From NCBI RefSeq assembly GCF_003610895.1, contig NZ_MCAS01000028.1, positions 31,256 to 95,255 of the forward strand: a DNA stretch of 64,000 nucleotides, written 5' to 3'. The notes below the pieces were generated by a model. That model did not search any database. It was not told the DNA's origin and saw nothing but the letters and a program-made list of their open reading frames with translations. The number at the start of each line of letters is the position of its first letter. Position 1 is the stretch's first letter. The stretch is from Paraburkholderia fungorum. GTDB lineage: Bacteria; Pseudomonadota; Gammaproteobacteria; Burkholderiales; Burkholderiaceae. A program made the translations under genes and the position numbers. Below are positions 1 to 9,299 of the stretch, one piece after another.

Positions 1-373
1 GATGAAATCGCGTGGCAACGAGATGAACGTCGACGCCGGCGCGGCGCGGCCCGACTTCGTGATCAGCGACCGCCGCGGCACCACCGCGGACCCCGCCTTC
101 ACGCAATGGGTAGCGGACTATTTCAGCGGCGCGGGCTATCGCGTGCAGGTGAATGAGCCGTATCAGGGCGGCGATCTGCTCACGGCCGTGAGCGATCCCG
201 CGCGGCGCAGACACAGCATCCAGATCGAGCTGAATCGCGCTCTGTATATGGACGAAGCCGCGTTCGTCAAACACGCCGGCTTCGACGCACTCAAGCGGGA
301 CCTCGACGCCTTTGCCGCCACGCTCGCCGACTACGTCCGCGCGCAACTTGCCACGCCCCGTCCGGCTCAATGA
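1..373 (+). CDS. N-formylglutamate amidohydrolase, C-terminal part
   Basis: This is the 3' end of a gene whose start lies left of the window. The visible ~123 residues carry GGDL followed about 20 residues later by IELNRALYMDE, which match the C-terminal part of the N-formylglutamate amidohydrolase (FGase/HutG-like) family. These are cytoplasmic metal-dependent hydrolases that release glutamate from N-formylglutamate, often at the end of histidine breakdown. The Met at base 2 is in frame but is probably internal, because the N-terminal metal-binding half of the family is missing. The stop codon lies 23 bp before the GTG chosen for the IclR gene, so the two may be co-transcribed. Family assignment is by motif recall, and which formylated substrate is used cannot be told from this fragment. 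Confidence 0.72.
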   Translation, partial: MKSRGNEMNVDAGAARPDFVISDRRGTTADPAFTQWVADYFSGAGYRVQVNEPYQGGDLLTAVSDPARRRHSIQIELNRALYMDEAAFVKHAGFDALKRDLDAFAATLADYVRAQLATPRPAQ

Positions 374-395
374 CGCAACGAGAGAAGGAACAACC

Positions 396-1166
396 GTGAA
401 CTACATCGTCGATTCCGTCGACAGCGCGCTCAGCTTGCTGAGCCATGTCGCCGAACATCCTGGCCTCGGTGTCACCGAGCTCGCCAATCAGCTCGGCATC
501 AACAAGTCGCGCGCTTACCGCATGCTGTGCACGCTCGAATTGCATCGCTTCGTGGTGCAGGACACGCGCGCCTCGACCTACGCGCTCGGGCCGCAGGCCT
601 TCGTGATCGGCGTCGCGGCCGTGCAGCAGAACACGCTGGTGCGCTCGGCGCAAAAGCACATGCTCGCGCTCAACCAGGCGATCAACGAAAACGTCGTGCT
701 GCGCGTGCGCGAAGGGCTCGAAACGGTGTGCGTCGCGCGTTGCGAAAGCACGCACGAGATGCGCACCATCGGCGCGGTGGGCAACCGGCGCGCGCTCAAC
801 AGCGGCGCGTCCGGCAAGATCCTGCTCGCGTTCGCACCGGACGCGGTGAAGACCGAATACTTCGCGCGACTAAAGAAATTGCCGCAGCCGCCAGACCTGC
901 TGAAGCTCGTCGACGAACTCGATGCGATCGCGCGCAAAGGCTACGCGGTCAGCGTGGGCGAAGTGACAGCCGGCGCGGTCGCAATCTCGGTGCCGGTGCG
1001 CGACGTCACCGGAGAAGCCGTGGCCGCGGTCAGCGTGTCCGGGCCGGAAATGCGCATTAGCCGGATCGAGATTCCGGATTACCTCGAACGTCTGCAAGCC
1101 TGCAGCCGCACGATCTCCGCCGAACTCGGCTACGCCTCGCCGCACATGAATCCGCTGCCGGCATGA
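396..1166 (+). CDS. IclR-family transcriptional regulator
   Basis: A 256-aa cytoplasmic DNA-binding regulator. The N-terminus has a winged helix-turn-helix (GVTELANQLGINKSRAYRML, about residues 26-45). The rest is an IclR effector domain with the family pattern RTIGAVGNRRALNSGASGK in the middle and AVSVSGPEMRI near the end. The GTG at 396 is preferred because AGAGAAGGA stands 6 bp upstream. An open frame continues further upstream but only over the preceding gene, without family sequence. The gene is followed after 13 bp by a YfcC-type transporter on the same strand, so it most likely controls that transporter and perhaps itself. The effector is unknown; IclR proteins usually sense small carboxylates or aromatic acids. 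Confidence 0.85.
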   Translation: MNYIVDSVDSALSLLSHVAEHPGLGVTELANQLGINKSRAYRMLCTLELHRFVVQDTRASTYALGPQAFVIGVAAVQQNTLVRSAQKHMLALNQAINENVVLRVREGLETVCVARCESTHEMRTIGAVGNRRALNSGASGKILLAFAPDAVKTEYFARLKKLPQPPDLLKLVDELDAIARKGYAVSVGEVTAGAVAISVPVRDVTGEAVAAVSVSGPEMRISRIEIPDYLERLQACSRTISAELGYASPHMNPLPA

Positions 1167-1179
1167 CAGGAACCCGCCC

Positions 1180-2670
1180 ATGACCACGCTTACGCCACCT
1201 GCCCCACCCGCAGCGCCCGCCGCCGATGACGACCCGCCGCGAGATCACCATCCCGGCAGCGGCAGCGATGAAAAGAAGCCGCACGGCAAGATGCTGCATC
1301 CGGTAGTGATGATGATCTGGGTCGTGCTCGCCGCCGTGGCGATGACCTATCTGATCGACGCCGGCCGCTTCGAGCGTCACGACAAGCTGGTGGTGCCGGG
1401 TACTTATCAGGTCGTGCCGAAGAGCCACAGTCTCGCGACGCTGGTCGCGCCGGGCGTCAGCAAAAGCACGCCCGAGCAGGCTATGCCGGCGAGCCTGGTG
1501 TCGGCATTCGTCGCGGTGCCGAACGGTCTCATCAAGAACGCGCCGCTGATTTTCATGGTGATGTTCGTCGGCGGAATGTTCGGTGTGATGCGCAAGACCG
1601 GCGTGGTGGATGCGGGGATCGACCGGCTCCTGCAACTCACCGCCGGGAATGTCTATGTGCTCGCGCCCCTTCTGATGGTGCTGATCGGTCTTGGCAGCAC
1701 CTTGCTCGGGTTCATCTCCGAATACCTCGTGATCATTCCGATGGTCATGGTGCTGGCGCGGCGGCTCGGTCTGTCGAACCTGTTCGCGGTAGGGCTGGTT
1801 GCGATTGCCGCGAAGGTCGGTTATATCGCCTCGGTGACCAATCCGCTGTCGCTCGCCGTCGCGCAGCCGATCGTCGGCGTGCCGCTCTTTAGCGGGATCG
1901 CGATGCGCATCGGCGTGTTCGTCGTGTTCCTGACGCTGGGCATACTCTATCTGCTGGCGCATGTGCGTTTGAGCGGCTACCGGCTGGCTGCCGCAAAGGC
2001 GAGCCTCGACGAACACCCGCAAGCGAAGCTGTCGGGCCGCCACAAAGCGACGCTGATCGTGTTGACGATCGCCGCCGCCATGCTGGTGATCGGCACGCGT
2101 GAATTGCGTTGGGGCAACGTGGAGTTGTCCGCGTTCTACGTGTTCATCAGCATCGTGACGGCCGTGGTGGGCAGGCTCGATTCGCGCAGCGCGGCCGATG
2201 CTTTCGTCGACGGTATGAAGGGGATGATTCTGGCCGGCTTGTTGATCGGACTCGCGGCATCTGTCGAACTGATTCTGCAGAACAGCCTCGTGCTCGACAC
2301 GCTGATCGACCATTTCACGCGGCTCGCGCGCGGCCAATCGGCGGTGTGGGTAGCGAACGGCCTGATGGCCGTGCAGATGGTGCTGGACGTGTTCATTCCG
2401 TCAGTCTCGGGCAAGGCCGCGGTCAGCATGCCGATCATCGGACCGATTGCGCAATTGTCCGGCGTCAGCGGCCAGACCTCGGTGCTTGCTTTCGTTCTGG
2501 GCGGCGGCTTGACGAACATGGTGACGCCGACCTCGGGGATGCTGCTCGCGTATCTCGCCACCGCACGGGTCGGCTTCGGGCAGTGGATCAGGTTCATCCT
2601 GCCCTTGTTCGTGGTGCTGCTGTTGCTCTCGGGTGGTGCGCTCGCGCTGGCCGTCTGGACGGGGTACTAG
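1180..2670 (+). CDS. YfcC-family (DcuC/AbgT-like) inner-membrane transporter
   Basis: A 496-aa polytopic membrane protein. After a ~35-residue Pro/Ala/Asp-rich cytoplasmic leader come about a dozen hydrophobic segments. Family hallmarks are an early periplasmic loop with DAGRFERHDKLVVPGTYQVV, a central GFISEYLVIIPMVMVLARRL with VTNPLSLAVAQPIVG, and a late GGGLTNMVTPTSGMLLAYLA re-entrant-type segment. The same arrangement occurs in YfcC and C4-dicarboxylate anaerobic carrier proteins (PF03606-type). Members move organic acids or basic amino acids across the cytoplasmic membrane; the substrate here is not predictable. The ATG has AGGA about 8 bp upstream and lies 13 bp after the IclR gene, consistent with a two-gene operon. 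Confidence 0.8.
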   Translation: MTTLTPPAPPAAPAADDDPPRDHHPGSGSDEKKPHGKMLHPVVMMIWVVLAAVAMTYLIDAGRFERHDKLVVPGTYQVVPKSHSLATLVAPGVSKSTPEQAMPASLVSAFVAVPNGLIKNAPLIFMVMFVGGMFGVMRKTGVVDAGIDRLLQLTAGNVYVLAPLLMVLIGLGSTLLGFISEYLVIIPMVMVLARRLGLSNLFAVGLVAIAAKVGYIASVTNPLSLAVAQPIVGVPLFSGIAMRIGVFVVFLTLGILYLLAHVRLSGYRLAAAKASLDEHPQAKLSGRHKATLIVLTIAAAMLVIGTRELRWGNVELSAFYVFISIVTAVVGRLDSRSAADAFVDGMKGMILAGLLIGLAASVELILQNSLVLDTLIDHFTRLARGQSAVWVANGLMAVQMVLDVFIPSVSGKAAVSMPIIGPIAQLSGVSGQTSVLAFVLGGGLTNMVTPTSGMLLAYLATARVGFGQWIRFILPLFVVLLLLSGGALALAVWTGY

Positions 2671-3042
2671 AACGCACAACGCACCCGCGTCAGGCGGCTT
2701 TGCCCACCGGCCGGAAAAAGGCCGGTTGGGGTCCGATTCGGGTCCGGGTCAAGGTCGATTCCACCCTCGCGCAGCACACCAGGGCATACCCGAATTCGTT
2801 CATCGCGTGGCAGATCCATCTCAACACTTCATTAAAACGCGTGACCCGTCGCGCGGTTTCGTTGAACGCCCGGATAAGTAGAAAAAATTCACTCCAATTG
2901 GCGCTAAAAAATAGAGTCTCTTTCGCCGCGCCGCCTTTTGTGGCCCCCACTCCACGGCGCGCGGAGGCAAAACCGCAATCAATTGCATGGGATCGGAGTA
3001 AGCGCTAAAGCGCCAACTCCGATCGACAATGGAGACTCACCC
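2671..3042. other. intergenic region between transporter and indolepyruvate oxidoreductase genes
   Basis: There is no convincing gene here. Just after the transporter stop there is a GC-rich inverted repeat, ACCGGCC (2706-2712) and GGCCGGT (2720-2726), with an A-rich loop but no T-run. It may help end transcription or stabilise the 3' end. The stretch 2870-2930 is clearly more AT-rich than its surroundings and is the likely promoter region for the downstream gene. A short minus-strand frame at 2690-2950 has no recognisable content. Confidence 0.5.
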
Positions 3043-6000
3043 ATGACCGCTCGCCTGCCCATCGACGGCACGCCCGCACTGGCCGATTACAAGCTTTCCG
3101 ATAACCTCACCGCGACGCGCGGCCGGATCTTCCTGACCGGCACGCAGGCGCTGGTGCGTCTTGCGCTGATGCAACGCGCCGCCGATAAGGCGCACGGCCT
3201 GAACACCGCCGGCTTCATCAGCGGCTATCGCGGCTCGCCGCTCGGGATGGTCGACCAGCAGTTGTGGAAAGCGAAGAAACTGCTCACGGCGAGTGATATT
3301 CGCTTTTTGCCGGCGATCAACGAAGAACTCGGCGGCACCGCCGTGCTCGGCACGCAGCGGGTGGAATCGGACCCGGAGCGCACCGTCGAAGGCGTGTTCG
3401 CGATGTGGTACGGCAAGGGCCCCGGCGTGGATCGCGCGGGCGACGCGCTGAAGCACGGCAACGCGTACGGCTCGTCGCCGCACGGCGGCGTGCTGGTGGT
3501 GGCGGGCGACGACCACGGCTGCGTGTCGTCGTCGATGCCCCATCAAAGCGACTTCGCGTTGATGGCATGGCATATGCCGGTGGTGAATCCGTCGAACATC
3601 GCGGACATGCTCGAGTTCGGCCTGTACGGCTGGGCGCTGTCGCGTTTCTCGGGAGCGTGGGTCGGCTACAAGGCCATCTCGGAGACGGTCGAGTCCGGCT
3701 CGACGGTGGACCTCGATGCGCTGACAACCGAATGGGCCATTCCGCAGGATTTCGCCGCACCTGCCGGCGGCTTGCACAATCGCTGGCCCGATCTGCCCAG
3801 CCTGACGATCGAATCGCGGATGCACGCGAAACTCGACGCGGTTCGCCATTTCGCGCGCACCAACAGCATCGACAAATGGATTGCGCCGAGCCCGCATGCG
3901 AACGTGGGTATCGTCACGTGCGGCAAGGCGCATCTGGACTTGATGGAAACGCTGCGCCGGCTCGATCTGACCGTCGCCGATCTGGAAGCGGCCGGCGTGC
4001 GAATCTACAAGGTTGGCCTGTCTTTCCCGCTGGAAATGACGCGCATCGACGCGTTCGTCTCCGGTTTGTCTGAAGTGCTGGTGATCGAGGAAAAAGGCCC
4101 GGTCATCGAGCAGCAGATCAAAGACTATCTGTACAACCGCACACAAGGCACGCGGCCGATCGTGGTCGGCAAGAACGCCGAGGACGGCACGCTGCTGCTG
4201 TCGTCGCTGGGTGAATTGCGGCCGTCGCGCATTCTGCCGGTGTTCGCGAACTGGCTCGCGAAACACAAACCGGCGCTCGACCGGCGCGAGCGTGTGGTCG
4301 ATCTGGTGGCGCCGCAAATCCTCTCGAATGCGGCGGATAGCGTGAAGCGTACGCCGTATTTCTGCTCGGGCTGCCCGCACAACACATCGACCAAAGTGCC
4401 TGAAGGATCGATCGCGCATGCGGGGATCGGCTGTCACTTCATGGCGTCGTGGATGGAGCGCGACACCACCGGCCTGATTCAGATGGGCGGCGAAGGCGTC
4501 GATTGGGCCTCGCATTCGATGTTCACGAAAACGCGCCACGTCTTCCAGAATCTCGGCGACGGTACCTACTTCCACTCGGGCATTCTCGCGATCCGCCAGG
4601 CCGTGGCCGCGAAAGCCACCATCACGTACAAGATTCTCTATAACGATGCCGTGGCGATGACCGGCGGCCAACCGGTCGACGGCAGCATCTCCGTGCCGCA
4701 GATCGCGCGTCAGGTGGAAGCCGAAGGCGTGTCGCGTTTCGTCGTGGTCAGCGACGAGCCGGAGAAATACGACGGCCATCACGACCTCTTCCCGAAGGGC
4801 ACCACGTTCCATCATCGCAGCGAAATGGACACCGTACAGCGCGAATTGCGCGACACCGACGGTGTGACCGTGCTGATCTACGACCAGACCTGTGCTGCGG
4901 AAAAACGCCGTCGCCGGAAAAAAGGCGAGTTTCCCGATCCGGACAAACGTCTCTTCATCAACGAAGAGGTTTGCGAAGGCTGCGGCGATTGCGGCGTGCA
5001 ATCGAACTGTCTGTCGGTGGAACCGGTTGAGACCGCGTTGGGACGCAAGCGCCGCATCGATCAGTCGTCATGCAATAAGGACTATTCCTGCGTGAACGGT
5101 TTCTGCCCGAGCTTCGTCACGGTGGAAGGCGGCAAGCTGAAGAAAGCCGCGGGCGCCGCATTCGATCCGGCCGCGCTCGCCGCACGCGTCGACGCCTTGC
5201 CGATTCCCGCGACGCATCTCGATGCAGCGCCGTACGACATCCTGGTGACGGGTGTCGGTGGCACGGGGGTCGTGACCGTGGGCGCGTTGATCAGCATGGC
5301 CGCGCATCTGGAAGGCAAGAGCGCGTCGGTGCTCGACTTCATGGGCTTCGCGCAAAAGGGCGGCTCGGTGCTGTCGTTCGTGCGCTTCGCCGCGCGCGAC
5401 GAGTGGCTCAATCAGGTGCGTATCGACACGCAGCAGGCCGATGTACTGCTCGCCTGCGACATGGTGGTGGGCGCGAGCGCCGATGCCTTGCAAACGGTGC
5501 GGCATGGCCGCACGCGCATCGTCGTCAACACACACGCGATTCCGAATGCGACCTTCGTGCAGAACCCCGACGCGACGCTGCACGCCGACGCATTGATCGA
5601 CAAGATGCGTCACGCCGCAGGTGAAGACCGCATGTCGACGTGCGACGCTCAGGCACTCGCCACGCGCTTCCTTGGCGACACCATCGGCGCGAACATTCTG
5701 ATGCTCGGTTATGCCTGGCAACTCGGTCTCGTGCCGGTGTCGTTCGCCGCGATGATGCGCGCGATCGAATTGAACAACGTCGCGGTGCAGATGAATCAAC
5801 TGGCGTTCTCGATTGGGCGTGTGGCTGCGGAAGACCTCGCCGCGCTCGAATCGCTGTGGCAAGCGCGGCATCTGGCGAAACAGGTCGTGCGTGTCGATAC
5901 GCTCGACGAACTGATCGCGCATCGCGAGGGTCGTCTACAAACGTACGGTGGCGCGAGCTACGTGAAGCGCTATCGCGCGCTAGTCGATGCGGCGCGTCGT

Positions 6001-6630
6001 GCCGAAACCGCGGTCGATGCAAAGAGCGAGCGCATCACGCGTGCCGTGGCGACGACGTTCTATCGCCTGCTCGCGGTGAAGGACGAATACGAAGTCGCGC
6101 GTCTGCATACGGATGCGGCATTCCGTGAAGCACTGGAGGCGCAATTCGAAGGTGTGGCGGGCAAGGACTTCGGCATCAAATTCAACCTCGCGCCACCGAC
6201 GCTCACCCGTCCACATGCGGGCGTCAATCCGACCAAGAAGACTTTTGGTCAGTGGATGTGGCCGGTGCTCGGCGTGATGGCGAAGTTCAGCAGTTTGCGT
6301 GGCACGATGCTCGATCCGTTTGGCCGCACGCTGGAACGCAAGATGGAACGCGAACTCGCCGGCGACTACGAAACCACGTTGCAACGTGCGTTCTCGAAGC
6401 TCAACGCGAACAATCTGGAAGACGTCGCGAAGCTCGCCGATCTGCATGCGCGTGTGCGCGGTTATGGTCACGTAAAGCTGGCGAATCTGGCGGGCGTGAA
6501 ACGCGGCGAACGCGATCTTGCTGCGCGTTTGCAGATTGAAGCGGCGACGGGTGCATCGGTGAAGAAGTCGCTGGAAGAAGTGAAGGGCGCTGGGCAGTTG
6601 CGCGGGATTCCGGTGGTCGTCGCGAAGTAG
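3043..6630 (+). CDS. indolepyruvate ferredoxin oxidoreductase, fused alpha/beta/gamma type
   Basis: A 1195-aa cytoplasmic enzyme of the thiamine-diphosphate 2-oxoacid:ferredoxin oxidoreductase superfamily. It converts aryl pyruvates such as indolepyruvate to the acyl-CoA with reduction of ferredoxin. In order it shows an N-terminal pyrimidine-binding region (FISGYRGSPLG near residue 60), a ThDP-binding half starting around CPHNTST (~residue 443) with GGEGVDW, a ferredoxin-like Cys patch CEGCGDCGVQSNC near residue 644 followed by SCNKDYSCVNGFCPS, and a gamma-type domain starting at GVGGTGVV (~737). The ~300-residue C-terminal extension is typical of the single-chain proteobacterial enzyme. The ATG at 3043 follows TGGAGA at -13; upstream in-frame codons look non-coding. 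It stands alone between an AT-rich leader and a strong terminator. A role in aromatic amino-acid breakdown is inferred from family. Confidence 0.9.
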   Translation: MTARLPIDGTPALADYKLSDNLTATRGRIFLTGTQALVRLALMQRAADKAHGLNTAGFISGYRGSPLGMVDQQLWKAKKLLTASDIRFLPAINEELGGTAVLGTQRVESDPERTVEGVFAMWYGKGPGVDRAGDALKHGNAYGSSPHGGVLVVAGDDHGCVSSSMPHQSDFALMAWHMPVVNPSNIADMLEFGLYGWALSRFSGAWVGYKAISETVESGSTVDLDALTTEWAIPQDFAAPAGGLHNRWPDLPSLTIESRMHAKLDAVRHFARTNSIDKWIAPSPHANVGIVTCGKAHLDLMETLRRLDLTVADLEAAGVRIYKVGLSFPLEMTRIDAFVSGLSEVLVIEEKGPVIEQQIKDYLYNRTQGTRPIVVGKNAEDGTLLLSSLGELRPSRILPVFANWLAKHKPALDRRERVVDLVAPQILSNAADSVKRTPYFCSGCPHNTSTKVPEGSIAHAGIGCHFMASWMERDTTGLIQMGGEGVDWASHSMFTKTRHVFQNLGDGTYFHSGILAIRQAVAAKATITYKILYNDAVAMTGGQPVDGSISVPQIARQVEAEGVSRFVVVSDEPEKYDGHHDLFPKGTTFHHRSEMDTVQRELRDTDGVTVLIYDQTCAAEKRRRRKKGEFPDPDKRLFINEEVCEGCGDCGVQSNCLSVEPVETALGRKRRIDQSSCNKDYSCVNGFCPSFVTVEGGKLKKAAGAAFDPAALAARVDALPIPATHLDAAPYDILVTGVGGTGVVTVGALISMAAHLEGKSASVLDFMGFAQKGGSVLSFVRFAARDEWLNQVRIDTQQADVLLACDMVVGASADALQTVRHGRTRIVVNTHAIPNATFVQNPDATLHADALIDKMRHAAGEDRMSTCDAQALATRFLGDTIGANILMLGYAWQLGLVPVSFAAMMRAIELNNVAVQMNQLAFSIGRVAAEDLAALESLWQARHLAKQVVRVDTLDELIAHREGRLQTYGGASYVKRYRALVDAARRAETAVDAKSERITRAVATTFYRLLAVKDEYEVARLHTDAAFREALEAQFEGVAGKDFGIKFNLAPPTLTRPHAGVNPTKKTFGQWMWPVLGVMAKFSSLRGTMLDPFGRTLERKMERELAGDYETTLQRAFSKLNANNLEDVAKLADLHARVRGYGHVKLANLAGVKRGERDLAARLQIEAATGASVKKSLEEVKGAGQLRGIPVVVAK

Positions 6631-6652
6631 TTCTTTTGCGCTGTGGATGAAA

Positions 6653-6691
6653 AATGCGGCTTCGAGCTAAACCTCGAAGCCGCATTTTTTT
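6653..6691 (+). terminator. strong intrinsic terminator
   Basis: A perfect 14-bp stem (AATGCGGCTTCGAG pairing with CTCGAAGCCGCATT) closes a 6-nt loop and runs into seven T residues. It sits 23 bp after the indolepyruvate oxidoreductase stop. The left side has five A residues, so it could also stop minus-strand transcription coming from cutC. Confidence 0.9.
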
Positions 6692-6813
6692 GCCTGACGG
6701 TTTGGCTACGCGTTGCGTTCAGTCGCGCTAATTCCTTGCTGCACGTTGCGTCCGGCGGATGCTGATTTTTTGCTACGCGCTATGTCTGGTGGTGCTGACT
6801 TTATCTCGATGAA

Positions 6814-7515
6814 TCAGCTATGCGTTGCGTCCAACAGCGCTCTCACCTGCGCGACTTTCGCTGCGTCGACAGGTGCGAGACCGTTACCGCCAACGCGGAC
6901 GCCGGAACCGAAGTGAACTGCCTGAACTTGCGTCGCGCCGACGAAGCCAGCCACTTCATCAATCGTCAAACCCGCCCCCGCCAGCACTGTGCAATGTGAG
7001 CCGGACGCTTGCCGCACCAGGTCACGTATGATCGACTTCGCCTGCAGTACCGACGGTTTTCCGCCAGAGGTCAAGACGTTCGTCACAGCATCGAAACCGA
7101 GCAGCACGTCGAGCGCTTTCTGCAGATCGCGGGTTTCGTCGAACGCACGGTGGAACGTGATGGCCAGACCGTCGGCCGCTTCGATGGCGCGCGCGAGGCC
7201 TTCGCGATCGATCTCACCGTCTGCCGTCAGCATGCCGATCACCACGCCGTTCGCGCCGGCCGCTTTGACCGCCCGCACGTCGCGCAGCATCACGGCGTAG
7301 TCGTCGGCGTCGTACACGAACGAGCGGCTATGCGGACGCACGATCACGTTGACCGGTGCGGATGTTGCTGCAACCACCGCTTCGATCAGGCCGAGGCTCG
7401 GCGTCAAGCCGCCCTCGCCCATCGCGGTGACGAGTTCGAGACGGTTCGCGCCGGCCTGCACGGCAAGCCGGGCGTCGGCGACGGTAGTGGCGATGACTTC
7501 GAGTAGGACTGACAT
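6814..7515 (-). CDS. cutC: CutC-family copper homeostasis protein
   Basis: A 233-aa cytoplasmic TIM-barrel protein of the CutC family. Recognisable stretches are MSVLLEVIATTVADARLA at the start, GANRLELVTAMGEGGLTPS around residue 20, VIVRPHSRSFVYD (strand 3) and the C-terminal FGSGVR. Length equals the usual ~240 aa. The start at 7515 is chosen because it begins exactly where the family begins; the open frame extends upstream by 59 codons without homologous sequence. CutC was linked to copper tolerance genetically, but its biochemical role remains unclear, so the name should be read as a family name. It stands alone, 120 bp from the end of the EAL gene on the same strand, and may share that transcript. 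Confidence 0.88.
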   Translation of the reverse strand: MSVLLEVIATTVADARLAVQAGANRLELVTAMGEGGLTPSLGLIEAVVAATSAPVNVIVRPHSRSFVYDADDYAVMLRDVRAVKAAGANGVVIGMLTADGEIDREGLARAIEAADGLAITFHRAFDETRDLQKALDVLLGFDAVTNVLTSGGKPSVLQAKSIIRDLVRQASGSHCTVLAGAGLTIDEVAGFVGATQVQAVHFGSGVRVGGNGLAPVDAAKVAQVRALLDATHS

Positions 7516-7636
7516 AAGCGCGGCTGTGTCGTTAAAAGCGACATGATCGCAGAACCGCCGCGCGCTCTCCTGATCTGAACCACCGCTACCGCAATTGAAC
7601 CTCGCGATCTGCTTTGCCGATCGAGCTTCCGAACCG

Positions 7637-8905
7637 CTACTCCTCGATCCAGTCGATATCGCCGCACAGCACGCACGTCTGCTCACCGACACGCGTCGCC
7701 ACCGACAAGGTCACGCACGGCAACGCTTCGTTAATCGACAGATACGGACGCGTCACGTGCACGCGTTCCGGCGCATTGATCGCCGCACGGAAATACGGAC
7801 GGCGCAGCCAGTTCGCCCCTTGCGCATCGGCCAGCGGCAAAAAGCGCGTTTCATGGGCCGCGCGATCGGCGCGCAACACGACGTTGCGGCCCGCTTGCCG
7901 GCCCTTCGCGTCGAGCAGGAAACAGCGCGCGGCATGGTCGAGCGCGAGGAAATTCCAGCACACTTCTTCGAGCGGTTCGCCCGCCGCGAGCCGCTCCGCG
8001 GCACGCTCGAAGGCCCGCAGGTACGGTGTGAGACGACTCGCATTGCGGCGCTCGCGTGCTTCGGCCTGATCGCGATAGCGGTCGGTGACGTCGCTGATAC
8101 AAGCCGTGGCGTGCGCCGCGTCGGCCGCGCCGGGATTCGGCCGGCCGAAGAAAAAACCCTGCACGAAGTCCGCGTCGCAGGCGAGCGCCATCTGCGCTTC
8201 ATGCTCGGTTTCGACACCTTCGATCAGCACCAGCTTGCCCGCTTCATGCAGCAGCGCCACCAGCCCGGGCAGGATCGTCGCCATGTCGGCGCGATGCGCG
8301 GCGTGCGACAGCATGATGCGGTCGAGCTTCACGATATCGGGATTCAATTGCCAGATCCGTTCGACATTCGAGTGGCCCGCGCCGAAATCGTCGAGTGCGA
8401 TCAGGAAACCGCGCTCACGGAACTGGCGCACCGCGTCGACGAGACGTTCGAGATCTTCCGCACCCTGTTCAAGTACCTCGAGCACGATCCGCCGCGGCGA
8501 CAGATCGAGCCGCTTCAGGTTGGCCAGCAAGGCCGCGGCGAGATACGGGTCGGTGAGCGCACCGGGATGAACGTTCAGGAACAGCCATTCGCGCTCGGCG
8601 CCAAGCACCTTGAAGTTCTCCAGATGCAGCGTCTGCGCGAGTCGGTCGACTTGCAGCACGTCGCCCAGACGCGCCGCCTCGCCGAACACGTCAAGCGGCG
8701 ACACGGGCCGGTCGAGCGCATCGTGCGCGCGCAGCAGCCCTTCGTAGCCGACCGCCCGCATATGCGACAGGCTGAAAATCGGTTGAAACACGCTGGTCAG
8801 CGTCAGCTCGCCATGCTGCGCCGAAAAACGTTCGAGCCCCGACGTCATCTCGACATCGAAACCATGCGGCGTGGTGGCCGTCCTTTCCTGTTGCGCAATC
8901 GTCAT
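7637..8905 (-). CDS. EAL-domain cyclic-di-GMP phosphodiesterase with C-terminal sensory domain
   Basis: A 422-aa cytoplasmic protein. The EAL domain (about residues 35-265) keeps the residues needed for c-di-GMP hydrolysis: YEGLLR in place of the usual EALLR, FLNVHP, VLEVLEQ, ALDDFGAGHSN, IVKLD, LIEGVETE and FVQGFFFGRP. The single A-to-G change in the signature (EGL) is tolerated in many active enzymes. The remaining ~150 residues resemble the EAL-associated YkuI_C-type signalling domain, which has a PAS/Cache fold. There is no GGDEF domain and no membrane segment. It probably lowers c-di-GMP in response to a ligand of the C-terminal domain. The start has no strong ribosome site but fits domain length. 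Activity is inferred, not shown. Confidence 0.85.
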   Translation of the reverse strand: MTIAQQERTATTPHGFDVEMTSGLERFSAQHGELTLTSVFQPIFSLSHMRAVGYEGLLRAHDALDRPVSPLDVFGEAARLGDVLQVDRLAQTLHLENFKVLGAEREWLFLNVHPGALTDPYLAAALLANLKRLDLSPRRIVLEVLEQGAEDLERLVDAVRQFRERGFLIALDDFGAGHSNVERIWQLNPDIVKLDRIMLSHAAHRADMATILPGLVALLHEAGKLVLIEGVETEHEAQMALACDADFVQGFFFGRPNPGAADAAHATACISDVTDRYRDQAEARERRNASRLTPYLRAFERAAERLAAGEPLEEVCWNFLALDHAARCFLLDAKGRQAGRNVVLRADRAAHETRFLPLADAQGANWLRRPYFRAAINAPERVHVTRPYLSINEALPCVTLSVATRVGEQTCVLCGDIDWIEE

Positions 8906-9299
8906 GCAATCCTCTCATGCGAGAGCCGGGCCGGTCCGAACGCGGAAGCGAACAACCTCGACACCGTTTCTCAAAATGTGCGTCATCGATATTCCTTAAG
9001 CAAGCTCCATGCGCACGGTGGCGCACATTCGAATGAAATTTGCACGCCCGGCTGCACCCGTACGAGGGCGTGCAAGGGACGATGCGCCGCTCCCGGGCAT
9101 GGCGCGCACCGTTTAGGTGCATCGGCTTGCCGGGGCGCTTGCCGAACACACGCGCGGGGGCCTTGCCGGGTTGATGAAGGTGCGCCGCGTCGTCGGGCTA
9201 CACTTCGGCCTTACGCCTCACGCACGCCTCGTGGCCGGGTTGCGGCGACATCGTCGACATTCGCCGGGGGAGCACCGCTATATCTCCAGAAATAGACCG
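8906..9299. other. divergent intergenic region (EAL gene / antiporter gene)
   Basis: A 394-bp region without a credible gene that carries the promoters for the two flanking divergent genes. It contains a perfect 10-bp inverted repeat, TTGCACGCCC (9040-9049) and GGGCGTGCAA (9066-9075), separated by 16 bp. This could be an operator or a leader hairpin. GGGGGAG at 9266-9272 is about 27 bp before the antiporter ATG and is too distant to be its ribosome site. Confidence 0.45.

Noticed and set aside
2690..2950. 86-codon minus-strand frame between transporter and oxidoreductase genes
   Set aside because: No ribosome site, no family, and overlaps the presumed promoter region.
1057..5001. Long antisense open frames (1057-2337 and 3037-5001, minus strand)
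   Set aside because: They lie opposite well-supported genes, have Arg/His-rich low-information sequence and no domain motifs. Such frames are expected in high-GC DNA.
3043..6630. Frameshift or fusion artefact in the 1195-aa oxidoreductase
   Set aside because: Single-chain fusion and this length are normal for the proteobacterial enzyme; no break in domain order was seen.
7595..9295. 566-codon plus-strand open frame over the EAL gene
   Set aside because: Exact antisense of the EAL gene, which keeps all catalytic motifs; the plus frame shows no family sequence.
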